32,310 nucleotides of DNA from Arthrobacter sp. Leaf69 (lineage in GTDB: Bacteria; Actinomycetota; Actinomycetes; Actinomycetales; Micrococcaceae). This document shows positions 16,303-24,191 of the stretch, in pieces. The translations under genes were made by a program, and so were the position numbers. Numbering within the stretch: position 1 is the first letter of the stretch; every line of letters starts with the position of its first letter. The stretch is from positions 950,032 to 982,341 of the forward strand of contig NZ_LMLR01000001.1 in assembly GCF_001422645.1 (NCBI RefSeq), read 5' to 3'. The notes beneath the pieces were generated by a model. It ran no database searches. It saw only the letters and a program-made list of their open reading frames with translations, and was not told the DNA's origin.

Positions 16303-16308
16303 TACCAT
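16303..16308 (+). promoter_or_regulatory. Candidate -10 element for leaderless DUF6395-like copy 1
   Basis: TACCAT ends exactly 6 nt before the ATG at 16315 and there is no Shine-Dalgarno sequence. In actinobacteria a TANNNT hexamer at this distance commonly drives transcripts that start at the ATG. The second copy has the same arrangement. Confidence 0.5.
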
Positions 16309-16314
16309 TGCCCA

Positions 16315-17649
16315 ATGCGAATCGACGTAAATCAAGTCGGCAATGAGCTGACACTCACTGCCGAACTCCAAGAAGGCGACCGCGAACTCGCGGGCAAAGC
16401 CTCACTCGCAAGGAAAACAGCCACGCTCAAGCTCCCCGATGACTTCAGCATGGATGACACGCACCCTGACCTGCTGGCGCTCGCGGCGCTGATCACTTTC
16501 TACGTGTGGATCGGCAAGCGCCTGGAGCTACCCTTCCCGGTGAGCCAGGCATTCGCGGACACGGTCATGAAGGTCTCGAAGATCGACGTCACGAATTCCT
16601 CGAAGTGGATACCGAAGCGCACCGCAGGCGAGGGATCACATCCAGGATTGTCCTTCTCAGGCGGCGTGGACTCTATGGCTGCGTTGGCGCTGATGCCCAA
16701 GGACACGGTCTCTGTATTCACTTTGCGCACCCCGCCCCCGGAAGGCGCAGGCAGCCTCTACAAGCCAGACGTTGCGCTGCATGCCATAGCGGAGATGGGC
16801 AAGGCAGGAACGCAGGTACACGCGATAGAGACGGACCACGAATGGGTGCGCAATCCTGTCGGCTTCGCCATCGACCCAGCACCCGCCGTTCCACTGATCC
16901 TCCTGGCCGACAAGTTCAACCTTGACGCCATCACGTTCGGCACGATTGCGGAGTCTGCCTACCTCACAGGCAAGGGCTACTGGGCTGACTACAAAGACCG
17001 GGTGATCTTCACCCGGTGGGGCGCACTCTTTGAAGCTGTCGGGCTGGAGTCCTACAACGCCACCGCGGGCATCAGCGAAGTAGGATCCTCCACCATCGTG
17101 CGCACGTCCGAGTTCGGATATCTCGCGCAGTCCTGCATCAGGGGCGTGCCGGGCCGGCCGTGCCGGGCGTGCGTCAAGTGCTTCCGCAAGTCACTCATCA
17201 CAGCCTCCCTTACCGGCGAGTGGCCGGACCGTGCGGAAGTCGGCGTCATGATGGCGAATAGGGCGATCAGGGGATTCCTTGACATGCATCCAATCAGGTT
17301 CGAGATCGTCCTCACCAATGCCATGGCATCCTACGACGGGGACGATCCGCTACTCCTTGCCCTGCAAACCAGACTGGCAGCCAAGGAGTTGGACGTGTCC
17401 TTCACGCAGGCTTGGTATGCCCCCGCTATGGACCTCATCCCGGAAAGGTACCGGGCGGCTACCATAAAAGCCGCCAGCCAGTACCTCCCCCAGATGACGC
17501 CAACCCAAGAAGAGGCGTTCCATACCTTCGACCTCGCCTCCGAGTTGGAATCGAAAAACGTCCGCGTTGAGGACTGGCTCGACACTCTAAGTGAGAACGC
17601 GAAAGGTGTTGCGGCCCGTCTGAAAGCTCAGCCGGCTGTAGCACATTAG
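16315..17649 (+). CDS. PP-loop ATPase-like protein, DUF6395-like (copy 1)
   Basis: A 444-residue intact protein. The start at 16315 matches copy 2, which begins with nearly the same residues (MxIDVxQVGxELT). Residues 1-95 form a beta-rich N-terminal domain with THPDLLALAALI. A PP-loop SGGVDS lies at 115-120 in GLSFSGGVDSMAALALMP, the ATP-pyrophosphatase signature of the HUP/QueC/amidotransferase superfamily. A cysteine cluster C274-X8-C283-X2-C286-X2-C289, followed by FRKS, probably binds zinc or an Fe-S cluster, as in QueC- or TtuA-like enzymes. Adenylation of a substrate is expected; the substrate is unknown. It lies 98 bp after a decayed holin-like gene and 11 bp before an IS30 element. 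The DUF6395 name is from memory of the family's look. Confidence 0.7.
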   Translation: MRIDVNQVGNELTLTAELQEGDRELAGKASLARKTATLKLPDDFSMDDTHPDLLALAALITFYVWIGKRLELPFPVSQAFADTVMKVSKIDVTNSSKWIPKRTAGEGSHPGLSFSGGVDSMAALALMPKDTVSVFTLRTPPPEGAGSLYKPDVALHAIAEMGKAGTQVHAIETDHEWVRNPVGFAIDPAPAVPLILLADKFNLDAITFGTIAESAYLTGKGYWADYKDRVIFTRWGALFEAVGLESYNATAGISEVGSSTIVRTSEFGYLAQSCIRGVPGRPCRACVKCFRKSLITASLTGEWPDRAEVGVMMANRAIRGFLDMHPIRFEIVLTNAMASYDGDDPLLLALQTRLAAKELDVSFTQAWYAPAMDLIPERYRAATIKAASQYLPQMTPTQEEAFHTFDLASELESKNVRVEDWLDTLSENAKGVAARLKAQPAVAH

Positions 17650-17660
17650 ATCGCGGCAAA

Positions 17661-17708
17661 AAGACCCCCTGCTCGCAACTGGCGGTTTCTAGGGGTCGTT
17701 GCAACACC
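17661..17708 (+). repeat. Left terminal inverted repeat of the IS30 element
   Basis: It pairs with 20610-20658. The inner 22 bp (17687-17708) match with one mismatch; the outer part matches at AAGACCCCCTGC and GGCG with a 1-bp gap. GACCCC and GGGGTC inside this end can also form a hairpin that may terminate transcription of the upstream PP-loop gene. Confidence 0.75.
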
Positions 17709-17714
17709 TGTTGG

Positions 17715-18164
17715 TTAGGTGGTTAGTAGTAAATCACGCAGACGCTCGGCTGGGGTTTCCCAGCCGAGCGTTTTGCGTGGGCGCCCGTTGAGTTTCTGGG
17801 CGACGAGCTCGAGGTCTTCGGGTCCGTAGCCGGACAGGTCAGTGCCTTTGGGAAAGTACTGGCGCAGCAGGCCGTTGGTGTTTTCGTTGGAGCCGCGCTG
17901 CCAGGGGCTGGCAGGATCGCAGAAGTAGACGTCCATGTCCGTGGCGACGCTGAAAGACTTGTGGGCTGCCATTTCCGCTCCCTGGTCCCAGGTCAGGGAT
18001 CCTCGCAGGTGCGCGGGAAGGTCCTTCATCGCGGCGACCAACCCGTCCCGGACCGCCTCGGCACCGTGGTCCGCGGTCAGGTGCACGAGCATCACATACC
18101 GGGTGGTGCGCTCGACCAAGGTGGCGATCGCGGACTGGTTCAGCGTCCCGGTGATCAGGTCTCC
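17715..18164 (-). pseudogene. IS30 transposase, C-terminal part (disrupted)
   Basis: This half encodes [20 protein letters not shown], then [32 protein letters not shown] and [18 protein letters not shown] to a stop at 17715. These blocks are the DDE integrase core of IS30 transposases: first Asp in GDLITG, second in WDQG, Glu in NENTNGLLR. The reading frame is separated from its N-terminal half by the IS110 element. Joining 19622 directly to 18164 restores a 476-residue protein with GHWEGDLITG intact. Confidence 0.88.
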
Positions 18165-18404
18165 TTCCTTACGGTGTTGTTGTGGGTGATTTCGGAGCTG
18201 TCGTAGTGTTTCGATCACCCTCGGGTGGCGGGTATGGCCCAGGTCGCCCTGCCGCTTTGGACGGCTCACTGGGAATGGCCGCCCGCTGCCCGCCGATGAC
18301 TCGACCGCTGATTGAGAATTACGACATTGATCGTTGGGTAAGGACGTGCCGGCGTGGTTATCGACAGGGCCAACGAGATTGGAGCTGATCGAAGGGGACT
18401 GAAT
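18165..18404 (+). ncRNA. Candidate bridge RNA region of the IS110 element
   Basis: In IS110-group elements the non-coding left end encodes a structured bridge RNA that guides donor and target choice (known for IS621). This left end has a possible stem GGGTGAT (18184-18190)/ATCACCC (18214-18220). It also has a segment TGGGAA (18270-18275) complementary to the TTCCCA at the target junction (19622-19627). The structure is by eye; exact ends are unknown. Confidence 0.4.
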
Positions 18405-19607
18405 ATGCCGGCATTTTGGGTAGGAATCGACTCGGGCAAAAGAGCTCATCATTGCGTCGTGATCGATCAGACAGGGACGGTGCTGCTCTCGAAACGGGTC
18501 GAGAACGACGAAATTGTGCTGCTTGACCTGATAGCCACGATTGCGGAGATCGCAGCCGGCGGTGAGGTCTGTTGGGCTACGGATCTGAACGCCGGCGGCG
18601 CGGCGCTGTTGATCGAGTTGCTGTCCGCGCACACCCAGCAGGTGCTCTATATCCCCGGACGGATCGTGCATCACGCCGCGGCGACCTATCGCGGGGATGG
18701 CAAGACCGACGCGAAAGATGCCCGGATCATCGCAGACCAGGCACGCATGCGCACCGACCTCCAACCCGTTCGCGGTGCGGACCAGATCAGCGTGGACCTG
18801 CGGCTGCTGACCGCCCGCCGCACCGACCTGATCTGTGACCGTGTCCGGGCGATCAACCGGCTTCGTGCCACGTTGCTGGAATACTTCCCTGCGCTCGAGC
18901 GCGCGTTCGACTACTCCAAGAAGGCGCCCCTGATCCTCCTCGGCGGCTACCAGACCCCAGAGGGCATCCGGCGGATAGACCTGACCCGGCTCGCCGGCTG
19001 GCTGAGGAAACGCGGCTGCCGGAACAGTGCCAAGATGGCCGAGAAGGCACTGATGGCAGCGAACTCCCAGCGCACCGTCCTGCCAACTCAGACCACAGGC
19101 TCTGCCCTGGTCATCCGGCTGGCCGAGCAAATCAGCACTCTCGATGAAGAGATCGCCGCCACCGATGCCCAGATCACCGAGCTCTTCCGGCAGCACGACA
19201 GCGCGGACATTATCCTCACCATGCCGGGGTTCGGCCCCGTACTCGCAGCAACTTTCCTCGCGAACATCGGCGGCAATCTGGAAGCGTTCGACTCCGTCGA
19301 CCGGCTCGCCAGCGTCGCGGGCCTCGCCCCCGTCCCACGAGATTCAGGACGAATCAGCGGGAACCTTCACCGGCCACGTCGCTTCAACCGCAGGCTCATG
19401 CGAACCTGCTACCTCGCCGCCCTCTCCAGCCTGAAGAACAGCCCGGCCTCAAGAACCTATTACGACCGGAAACGCGGAGAAGGAAAGTCCCACAAGCAGG
19501 CCCTCATCGCCCTCGCCCGCCGCCGCATCAACGTCCTCTGGGCCATGCTCCGCGACCACACCATCTACCAGGAACCAACGCCAAGAATCCGCGCTCAAGC
19601 TGCTTGA
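18405..19607 (+). CDS. IS110-family transposase (intact)
   Basis: A DEDD transposase/recombinase of 400 residues. The ATG at 18405 has AAGGGG about 8 nt upstream and is preferred over an earlier in-frame GTG (18354). The N-terminal RuvC-like domain begins [13 protein letters not shown], with the first catalytic Asp, and continues to [21 protein letters not shown]. The C-terminal Tnp_20 domain has [20 protein letters not shown] and [20 protein letters not shown], which includes the conserved serine region used in catalysis. It appears full length, so the element may still be active. Confidence 0.92.
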   Translation: MPAFWVGIDSGKRAHHCVVIDQTGTVLLSKRVENDEIVLLDLIATIAEIAAGGEVCWATDLNAGGAALLIELLSAHTQQVLYIPGRIVHHAAATYRGDGKTDAKDARIIADQARMRTDLQPVRGADQISVDLRLLTARRTDLICDRVRAINRLRATLLEYFPALERAFDYSKKAPLILLGGYQTPEGIRRIDLTRLAGWLRKRGCRNSAKMAEKALMAANSQRTVLPTQTTGSALVIRLAEQISTLDEEIAATDAQITELFRQHDSADIILTMPGFGPVLAATFLANIGGNLEAFDSVDRLASVAGLAPVPRDSGRISGNLHRPRRFNRRLMRTCYLAALSSLKNSPASRTYYDRKRGEGKSHKQALIALARRRINVLWAMLRDHTIYQEPTPRIRAQAA

Positions 19608-19621
19608 CAGAAACATTGAGA

Positions 19622-20602
19622 TTCCCAATGCCCGGGCACTGCCCGGTCCTCGATTTCGGGCGGCCGTTCGGAGATCATGACCATGGGGTCTGTGAACCGG
19701 GGCTGGCGTTGCCCCGGTTCCTGGCGGGGCCGGCGGCGGGCACGGCCGGAGCGGAGAGCTGCCTGGATTTCGCGTTTGAGTCCGCCCCGGGCCTGCAGGT
19801 AGAGGCTCTGGTAGATCGTCTCGTGGCTCACGCGCATCTCCTGGTCATCGGGGAAGTCCGTGACCAGCCTGTGCGATATTTGCTCCGGAGACCACTCCAA
19901 GCCCAGTTTGTCCTGCACATATGCCCGCAGCGCCTCGTGGGCGGCCAGTTTGGCCGTTTTGGGACGTGTCCGACGGGCAGCGGCCTGCCGTTGTGCGCCG
20001 TGGGGCAGGTAACCGAAGCGGGGATCGCTGTTGCGGCCCAGTTCCCGGCTGATGGTTGAGGGCGCCCGTCCCATCGCCTGCGCGATCGCTCTCATGGACG
20101 AACCGGCCGCGGACAGGTCCCGGATCAGCTCCCGTTCCTGCAGCGACAGGAAGCGCGGGTCGATGGGCTTCTCCGCGGGCCGGGAGCCCGGGGCCGGCGA
20201 GTGGAATGTGGTCACTCCCTGTTTGTAATCGATCACCCGCCCATCCGGGTAAAAGCGGCGGTTGTTCGACGCTCGGATTCCGCGGTCCCAGTCTCGCGCC
20301 GTGCGGATGTGCACGCCCACTGTCTTGGCGGCCTCCCCGCGGCCGACACCGGCCCTGCGCAGCCGGAAGAACTCCTCCCGCCCAGGGTGCGGCCCGATCC
20401 CCGTTTTCCCGCGGCTCTTCAGCCCGGCCCCGCGGACCCAGCCGGCACATGTCGCTGCATTGAAACCGAGCTCCCTAGCGGCCGCCGTCGTGCTCCCCAG
20501 GCGGTCAAAGACCTCGAAAAACGCCTTCTTCTGATCCTGCCCATACCGCACGGGCCGGGATGAATCCCCGCTTAAACGAACCACGGTCGTTGCAACTCCC
20601 AA
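19622..20602 (-). pseudogene. IS30 transposase, N-terminal part (disrupted)
   Basis: The minus strand encodes YGQDQKKAFFEVFDRLGSTT, AARELGFNAATCAGWVRGAG, then the IS30 helix-turn-helix region LSLQERELIRDLSAAGSSMR, APSTISRELGRN and LEWSPEQISHRL with VSHETIYQSLY. It ends at GHWE, where the IS110 insertion begins, and picks up 7 foreign residues before a stop at 19595. The first codon is uncertain: TTG at 20602, GTG at 20584 or a later GTG are possible, and none has a good ribosome site. The first codons overlap a perfect 13-bp hairpin (20584-20596/20613-20625) that could limit expression. Confidence 0.85.
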
Positions 20603-20609
20603 AAGTCTG

Positions 20610-20658
20610 GGTGTTGCAACGACCGCTAGAACTCGCCAACTTTGGGGCAGGGGGTCTT
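20610..20658 (-). repeat. Right terminal inverted repeat of the IS30 element
   Basis: Partner of 17661-17708. A perfect 13-bp palindromic arm pair, 20584-20596 and 20613-20625, lies across the inner edge and can form a hairpin just upstream of the transposase gene. Confidence 0.72.
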
Positions 20659-20960
20659 CTATTTGTACGTCGTGGTTTAGTTGGGAGCCGTGGAGCCGAG
20701 ACGTGCCGAAGGCTCACCCGGATGAGCGGCACACTGTACGAGGCCCCTTCGGACCTCATGGTGGCGTCTTTGAAGTTTAGGTAGGCGTGCGGTCGCAACT
20801 CTCCGGCGGCCCGAGACTCGGCGTTCACTGCGGCCTTCGCTTTACTGGTTCTCCGAATCGCCTTGCTAGCTTCGTGGTCAACCCTCATCGAGTTGTTTGG
20901 TATGCCCCCAACCAAGAAACGCGTGCCGACAACCCAGCCGCTAATTACTGCCCCCTGCAC
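20658..20960 (-). pseudogene. Possible gene fragment cut by the IS30 right end
   Basis: From a GTG at 20960 the minus strand is open and runs into the IS30 end. The N-terminal VISGWVVGTRFLVGGIPN is mildly hydrophobic. It is followed by a charged helical stretch and a segment (RPHAYLNFKDATMRSEG, VPLIRVSLRHVS) that resembles a beta-rich domain. Coding style is plausible but not compelling, and no family is recognised. If real, its C-terminus was lost to the IS insertion. Confidence 0.3.
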
Positions 20961-21150
20961 GACGACAGTCAGGTGGAGAGGGCAGCAGGATTGTCATCCT
21001 CCTGCCGACACAAATGTCAATAAGCTCGTTCAGGTGTGAGTCAATGTCACAGTGCGTCTGGGCGACCATTTTCTGCCGGTGTACTATCGCCTGAGTATCC
21101 TGCGGCCTGGGTGAGTACTTCCATGAGACGGGGGTGTCCTATGCTTTTGG

Positions 21151-22351
21151 TCAAGCGGCTTGGGCGGGTTTTTCCTCGTAGAAGGTGCCGTGTCTGAGCA
21201 TGGAGTAGATGACGTCGCAGCGGCGCCGGGCCAGGCAAATCACGGCGGCGTTGTGCTTCTTTCCGTGGGCTCGTTTCTTTTGGTAGTAGGCCATCGAGGC
21301 CGGGTGGTGGCAGTTGGCGATCCAAGCGGATCTGAAGAGTGCGTTCTTGAGCTGTTTGTTCCCGGAGCGTGCGGGGAATTCGCCGCGGATCGAGGTGCCG
21401 GATCGCCGCGTCACCGGGGCGATCCCGGCGTAGGCGGCCAGGTGCCCGGCAGATGTGAAGGCGCCGGCGTCGCCGATGGTCAGGAGTATCGTCGCTACGG
21501 TCTTGATGCCGACTCCCGGCATGGACATCAAGACCGTGGAAAGAGGGAAGTCATCGAGAAGCTTTTCGACTTCCTGGGCCACGATGGCCCGTTGGTGCTT
21601 CAGCTCCCTGATTAGCGCCGCGACGCGGGGGATGACAAGTTCGACGGCCTCGGTGCCGATCACGGTGACAGTCTGCTCACCCAGAGCCGAAAAGACCGTA
21701 TCGATAAGATTCACCGGGTCCTTGCGGCTGTGGTTCCTGGCCCAACGCAGCACGTTGCCCCGGCCTGCGGCTCGGAGGCCCGTGGGTCCGGCATATTTGA
21801 TGAACAACTCCAGCATCAGGGAACGGGTTAGTACCGTTCCGGGGAAGACCCGCTCCAGGGCGGGGAGAATCTGCAGCAGCAAGGAACGCAAGCGGTTGGT
21901 TGCCCTGGTGCATTCATGAGTCAGATCTGTGTCGAATCCGGAAAGGACTTTCAGTGCCGCGAGCACCTCGCTCTCCCGGTCAACGGCACGCAGGGTGTGC
22001 GGCATCGACCAGGCCGTCTCGGCGATGATGAACGCATCCCGGGCGTCCGTCCTGGACTTCTCCGGATATAGATCCGCGGCTTTGCGCATCGCCAGGCGCG
22101 GAGAGTAGGCCACGGTGCAGCCGTAGTCCGGCGCCACGGCTATCGGCAGCGCCCCGATGGTGTTGGGCTGACCCACGATCACCAGAACCCGGCCGTGCTG
22201 CTGCAGACCGATGAAGAGCTCGCGCAACCGCGTCTCATCCTGCGGGAGCGGGCTTATCGAAGACCCGTTCTCCCGCGGCGTTCAACGCGGCGGCGTGATG
22301 CTCGGATTTGCCGACATCGAGGCCGCAGTAGACGTCGTATCCTTCGTCCAT
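21151..22351 (-). pseudogene. IS110-family transposase with a frameshift near the start
   Basis: The ATG at 22351 gives MDEGYDVYCGLDVGKSEHH, with the first catalytic Asp of the DEDD domain, and then hits a stop after KPAPAG. One base off, the sequence continues as LPQDETRLRELFIGLQQHGR and stays open for the rest of the protein to 21151. That part includes SRTDARDAFIIAETA, LMSMPGVGIKTVATILLTIG and YAGIAPVTRRSGTSIRG. A single inserted base between about 22243 and 22252 explains this. The protein is otherwise full length (about 400 residues), so inactivation looks recent. It is only distantly similar to the other IS110 transposase here, so the two are different elements. Confidence 0.85.
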
Positions 22352-22690
22352 CCGGCGCCCCTTTGCACCACTAATGGCCGCAGTCACGACACCCGCTGCT
22401 GGCACCCACGTTACCTAGAGACCTGGCACCAGTGGAAGGAGCCGGCCGTGTCCCTATCAGCAGTCAACCCTTGCCTCCGAACCCGGCGACAACACCCCCC
22501 CGGATCATCAAAGACAGGTTAAGAAAGTCCTACCGGGCCCAGCGACCAAATCCCCGACCTTCGGGAACCCAATAAATGTAACGGGGCGTTGCGCCGCTGA
22601 TTCGATCGTAGCTTGGGCTGGCGATATCCGCCGCGTTCTTGCTGGACGTGTGAAGGCCCGCAGCCGTAAACTCCGACGCGACACCCAAGT
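22352..22690. other. Non-coding end of the second IS110 element and spacer
   Basis: No gene is seen in these 339 bp. The part next to the transposase start is the element's non-coding left end, where a bridge RNA would be encoded on the minus strand. The outer boundary could not be fixed because no interrupted gene marks it. The stretch nearest 22690 holds the promoter of the second PP-loop gene. Confidence 0.4.
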
Positions 22691-22696
22691 TAGAAT
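22691..22696 (+). promoter_or_regulatory. Candidate -10 element for leaderless DUF6395-like copy 2
   Basis: TAGAAT ends 6 nt before the ATG at 22703, the same distance as TACCAT in copy 1, and no Shine-Dalgarno sequence is present. The 17 bp from GTTA to ATG are partly conserved between copies (GTTA-x2-ATT-x3-CCAATG). Confidence 0.55.
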
Positions 22697-22702
22697 TAAC
22701 CA

Positions 22703-24019
22703 ATGCAGATCGATGTTAGCCAAGTTGGCAGTGAACTCACGTTCACTTCAAGCCTGGCCGTAGATGACCTTGAGTTCGACGGAACCGCAACAATGGTCAG
22801 ACCAACCGCTACATTCAAGCTCCCCGAAGACTTCAAATTAGACGAAACTCACCCTGACCTAATCGCGCTTGCCGGGCTTGTAATATTTTTCCCATGGATT
22901 GGTAGCCGCCTAGATTTCGGGTTCCCTGTGAGTAGCGGCTTTTCTGAGGCTGCCGCAAAGGCCCTGAACATCCACATTCCACTGACGTCGCCACGGATCC
23001 CTAAGCGCGCTTCTGGCAGTGACGCTCGCCCGGGATTAGCGTTTTCCGCTGGCGTAGATTCAATGGCCGCCCTCGCCATCATGCCGGATAATACCCTGCC
23101 CATGTTCTCTTACCGGAGCGCACCCCCTCCAGGAGTTGGGTCTCTTTACAAGGCTGACGCCGCCCTGCATGCTGTCGAGGAAATGAACGCAGCGGGGAAT
23201 GAAACGCTACTCATTGAATCTGACCACGAATGGGTCAGGGGACCCGTGGGATTCACATGCGACCTGGCCCCGGGACTACCGCTCATTCTTCTCGCTGGCT
23301 ATCTCAAAATCGACGCCATCGGCTTCGGGACGATAGCCGAGACCGCCTATTATGCGACCGGAGGGCGAAGGTTCGACGACTATGCGCAGGGGGCAGACTT
23401 CACCAAGTGGCAAGCGATGCTCCACAGTGTCGATATGAGCTTCTACAACGGCGTGGCCGGGCTCAGTGAGATGTGCACCTCAGCGATCGCACGCCAGTAC
23501 AAGTTCGGGTACCTAGCGCAGCCCTGCATCCGCGGCCTGGTCGGCGCTCCGTGCATGTCCTGCATCAAGTGCTTCCGGAAATCCCTTATCGAGGCGTCCA
23601 TGTCTGGCGACTGGCCGGCCGAGTCAGAGGTGAGCCGAATGATGGCGGCGAAGCCCATCCGCAACTGGTTGTCAGGCTTCCCCATAAGCATGGAAGTTGT
23701 TCTTGCTGCTTCTATGTCCGAATACCAAGGGAACGACCCGCTGCTGCTTGCACTTCAGGACCGAGTTTCGGCAGTCACTGGGGATGTCTCTTTCCTTCAC
23801 AGCTGGTATGGGCCGTCAATCGATCCCATGGTGCCGGAGCGGTATCGGCTGGTCACTTCGGAGGCCATGGCTAAGTACATTCCGAAGATGACAGCCGAGC
23901 AGGAAGAAGCCTTCCGCGCCTTCGACATCACACCCGTCATGGATTCCAAGGAAGACGATGTTGAGCAGTTCCGTGCCGTCGTCAAGGAGAACTTGGCCCA
24001 GAGGTCTCAGCTACGTTGA
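22703..24019 (+). CDS. PP-loop ATPase-like protein, DUF6395-like (copy 2)
   Basis: A 438-residue intact paralogue of the protein at 16315-17649, about half identical by eye along the whole length. The order is the same: beta-rich N-terminal domain, PP-loop region GLAFSAGVDSMAALAIMP (115-120 reads SAGVDS), conserved DHEWVR and GFGTIAE blocks. The cysteine cluster is C275-X8-C284-X2-C287-X2-C290 before FRKSLIEASMSG. The second glycine of the canonical SGGxDS is alanine here, which may change nucleotide binding. The best conserved stretch outside the PP-loop is from the cysteine cluster to NDPLLLALQ. It is flanked by an IS110 element upstream and phage-like debris downstream. Its function is unknown. 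Confidence 0.7.
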   Translation: MQIDVSQVGSELTFTSSLAVDDLEFDGTATMVRPTATFKLPEDFKLDETHPDLIALAGLVIFFPWIGSRLDFGFPVSSGFSEAAAKALNIHIPLTSPRIPKRASGSDARPGLAFSAGVDSMAALAIMPDNTLPMFSYRSAPPPGVGSLYKADAALHAVEEMNAAGNETLLIESDHEWVRGPVGFTCDLAPGLPLILLAGYLKIDAIGFGTIAETAYYATGGRRFDDYAQGADFTKWQAMLHSVDMSFYNGVAGLSEMCTSAIARQYKFGYLAQPCIRGLVGAPCMSCIKCFRKSLIEASMSGDWPAESEVSRMMAAKPIRNWLSGFPISMEVVLAASMSEYQGNDPLLLALQDRVSAVTGDVSFLHSWYGPSIDPMVPERYRLVTSEAMAKYIPKMTAEQEEAFRAFDITPVMDSKEDDVEQFRAVVKENLAQRSQLR

Positions 24020-24191
24020 GTGGGGAATGCAGGGCCCAGTCCAGCTAGCGATGGCTACCTAGTAGATCGCGCCCCCGAAGGCTGGCTCCACTCTCTTTGG
24101 GGGACATGCAGCCAACCTTGGGTAACGGCACATCGATGGGCCGTGCCGTGTGGCGCCGTCGCCGAAGAGCGCCACGTCCCGAAGCCAAAGT

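Larger units (their letters stand above)
18165..19621 (+). mobile_element. IS110-family element inserted in the IS30 transposase gene
   Basis: The boundaries are set by the interrupted IS30 reading frame. The tetranucleotide TTCC occurs at both junctions (18165-18168 and 19622-19625), so the element is 1457 bp with a 4-bp ambiguity. There are no terminal inverted repeats, as expected for IS110. The left non-coding end is 240 bp and the right end only about 14-18 bp, the layout of the IS110 group rather than the IS1111 group. Confidence 0.85.
17661..20658 (-). mobile_element. IS30-family insertion sequence, split by an IS110 element
   Basis: The ends form long imperfect inverted repeats and enclose an IS30-type transposase on the minus strand. 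Without the 1457-bp IS110 insertion the element would be about 1.54 kb, a little longer than typical IS30 members. It inserted 11 bp after the stop of the PP-loop gene. No clear target duplication could be identified, so the outermost bases are uncertain by a few nucleotides. Confidence 0.8.

Noticed and set aside
15418..16314. N-terminal extension of PP-loop copy 1 by about 300 residues
   Set aside because: The upstream part is Arg/His/Pro/Ser-rich out-of-frame reading of phage debris; copy 2 starts at the position equivalent to 16315.
18182..19196. Minus-strand frame joining the IS30 C-terminus to sequence inside the IS110 element
   Set aside because: It reads through the IS110 insertion in antisense and is an accident of the nested insertion.
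22240..22351. Programmed frameshifting of the second IS110 transposase
   Set aside because: No slippery heptamer is seen at the shift, and IS110 transposases are normally made from one frame.
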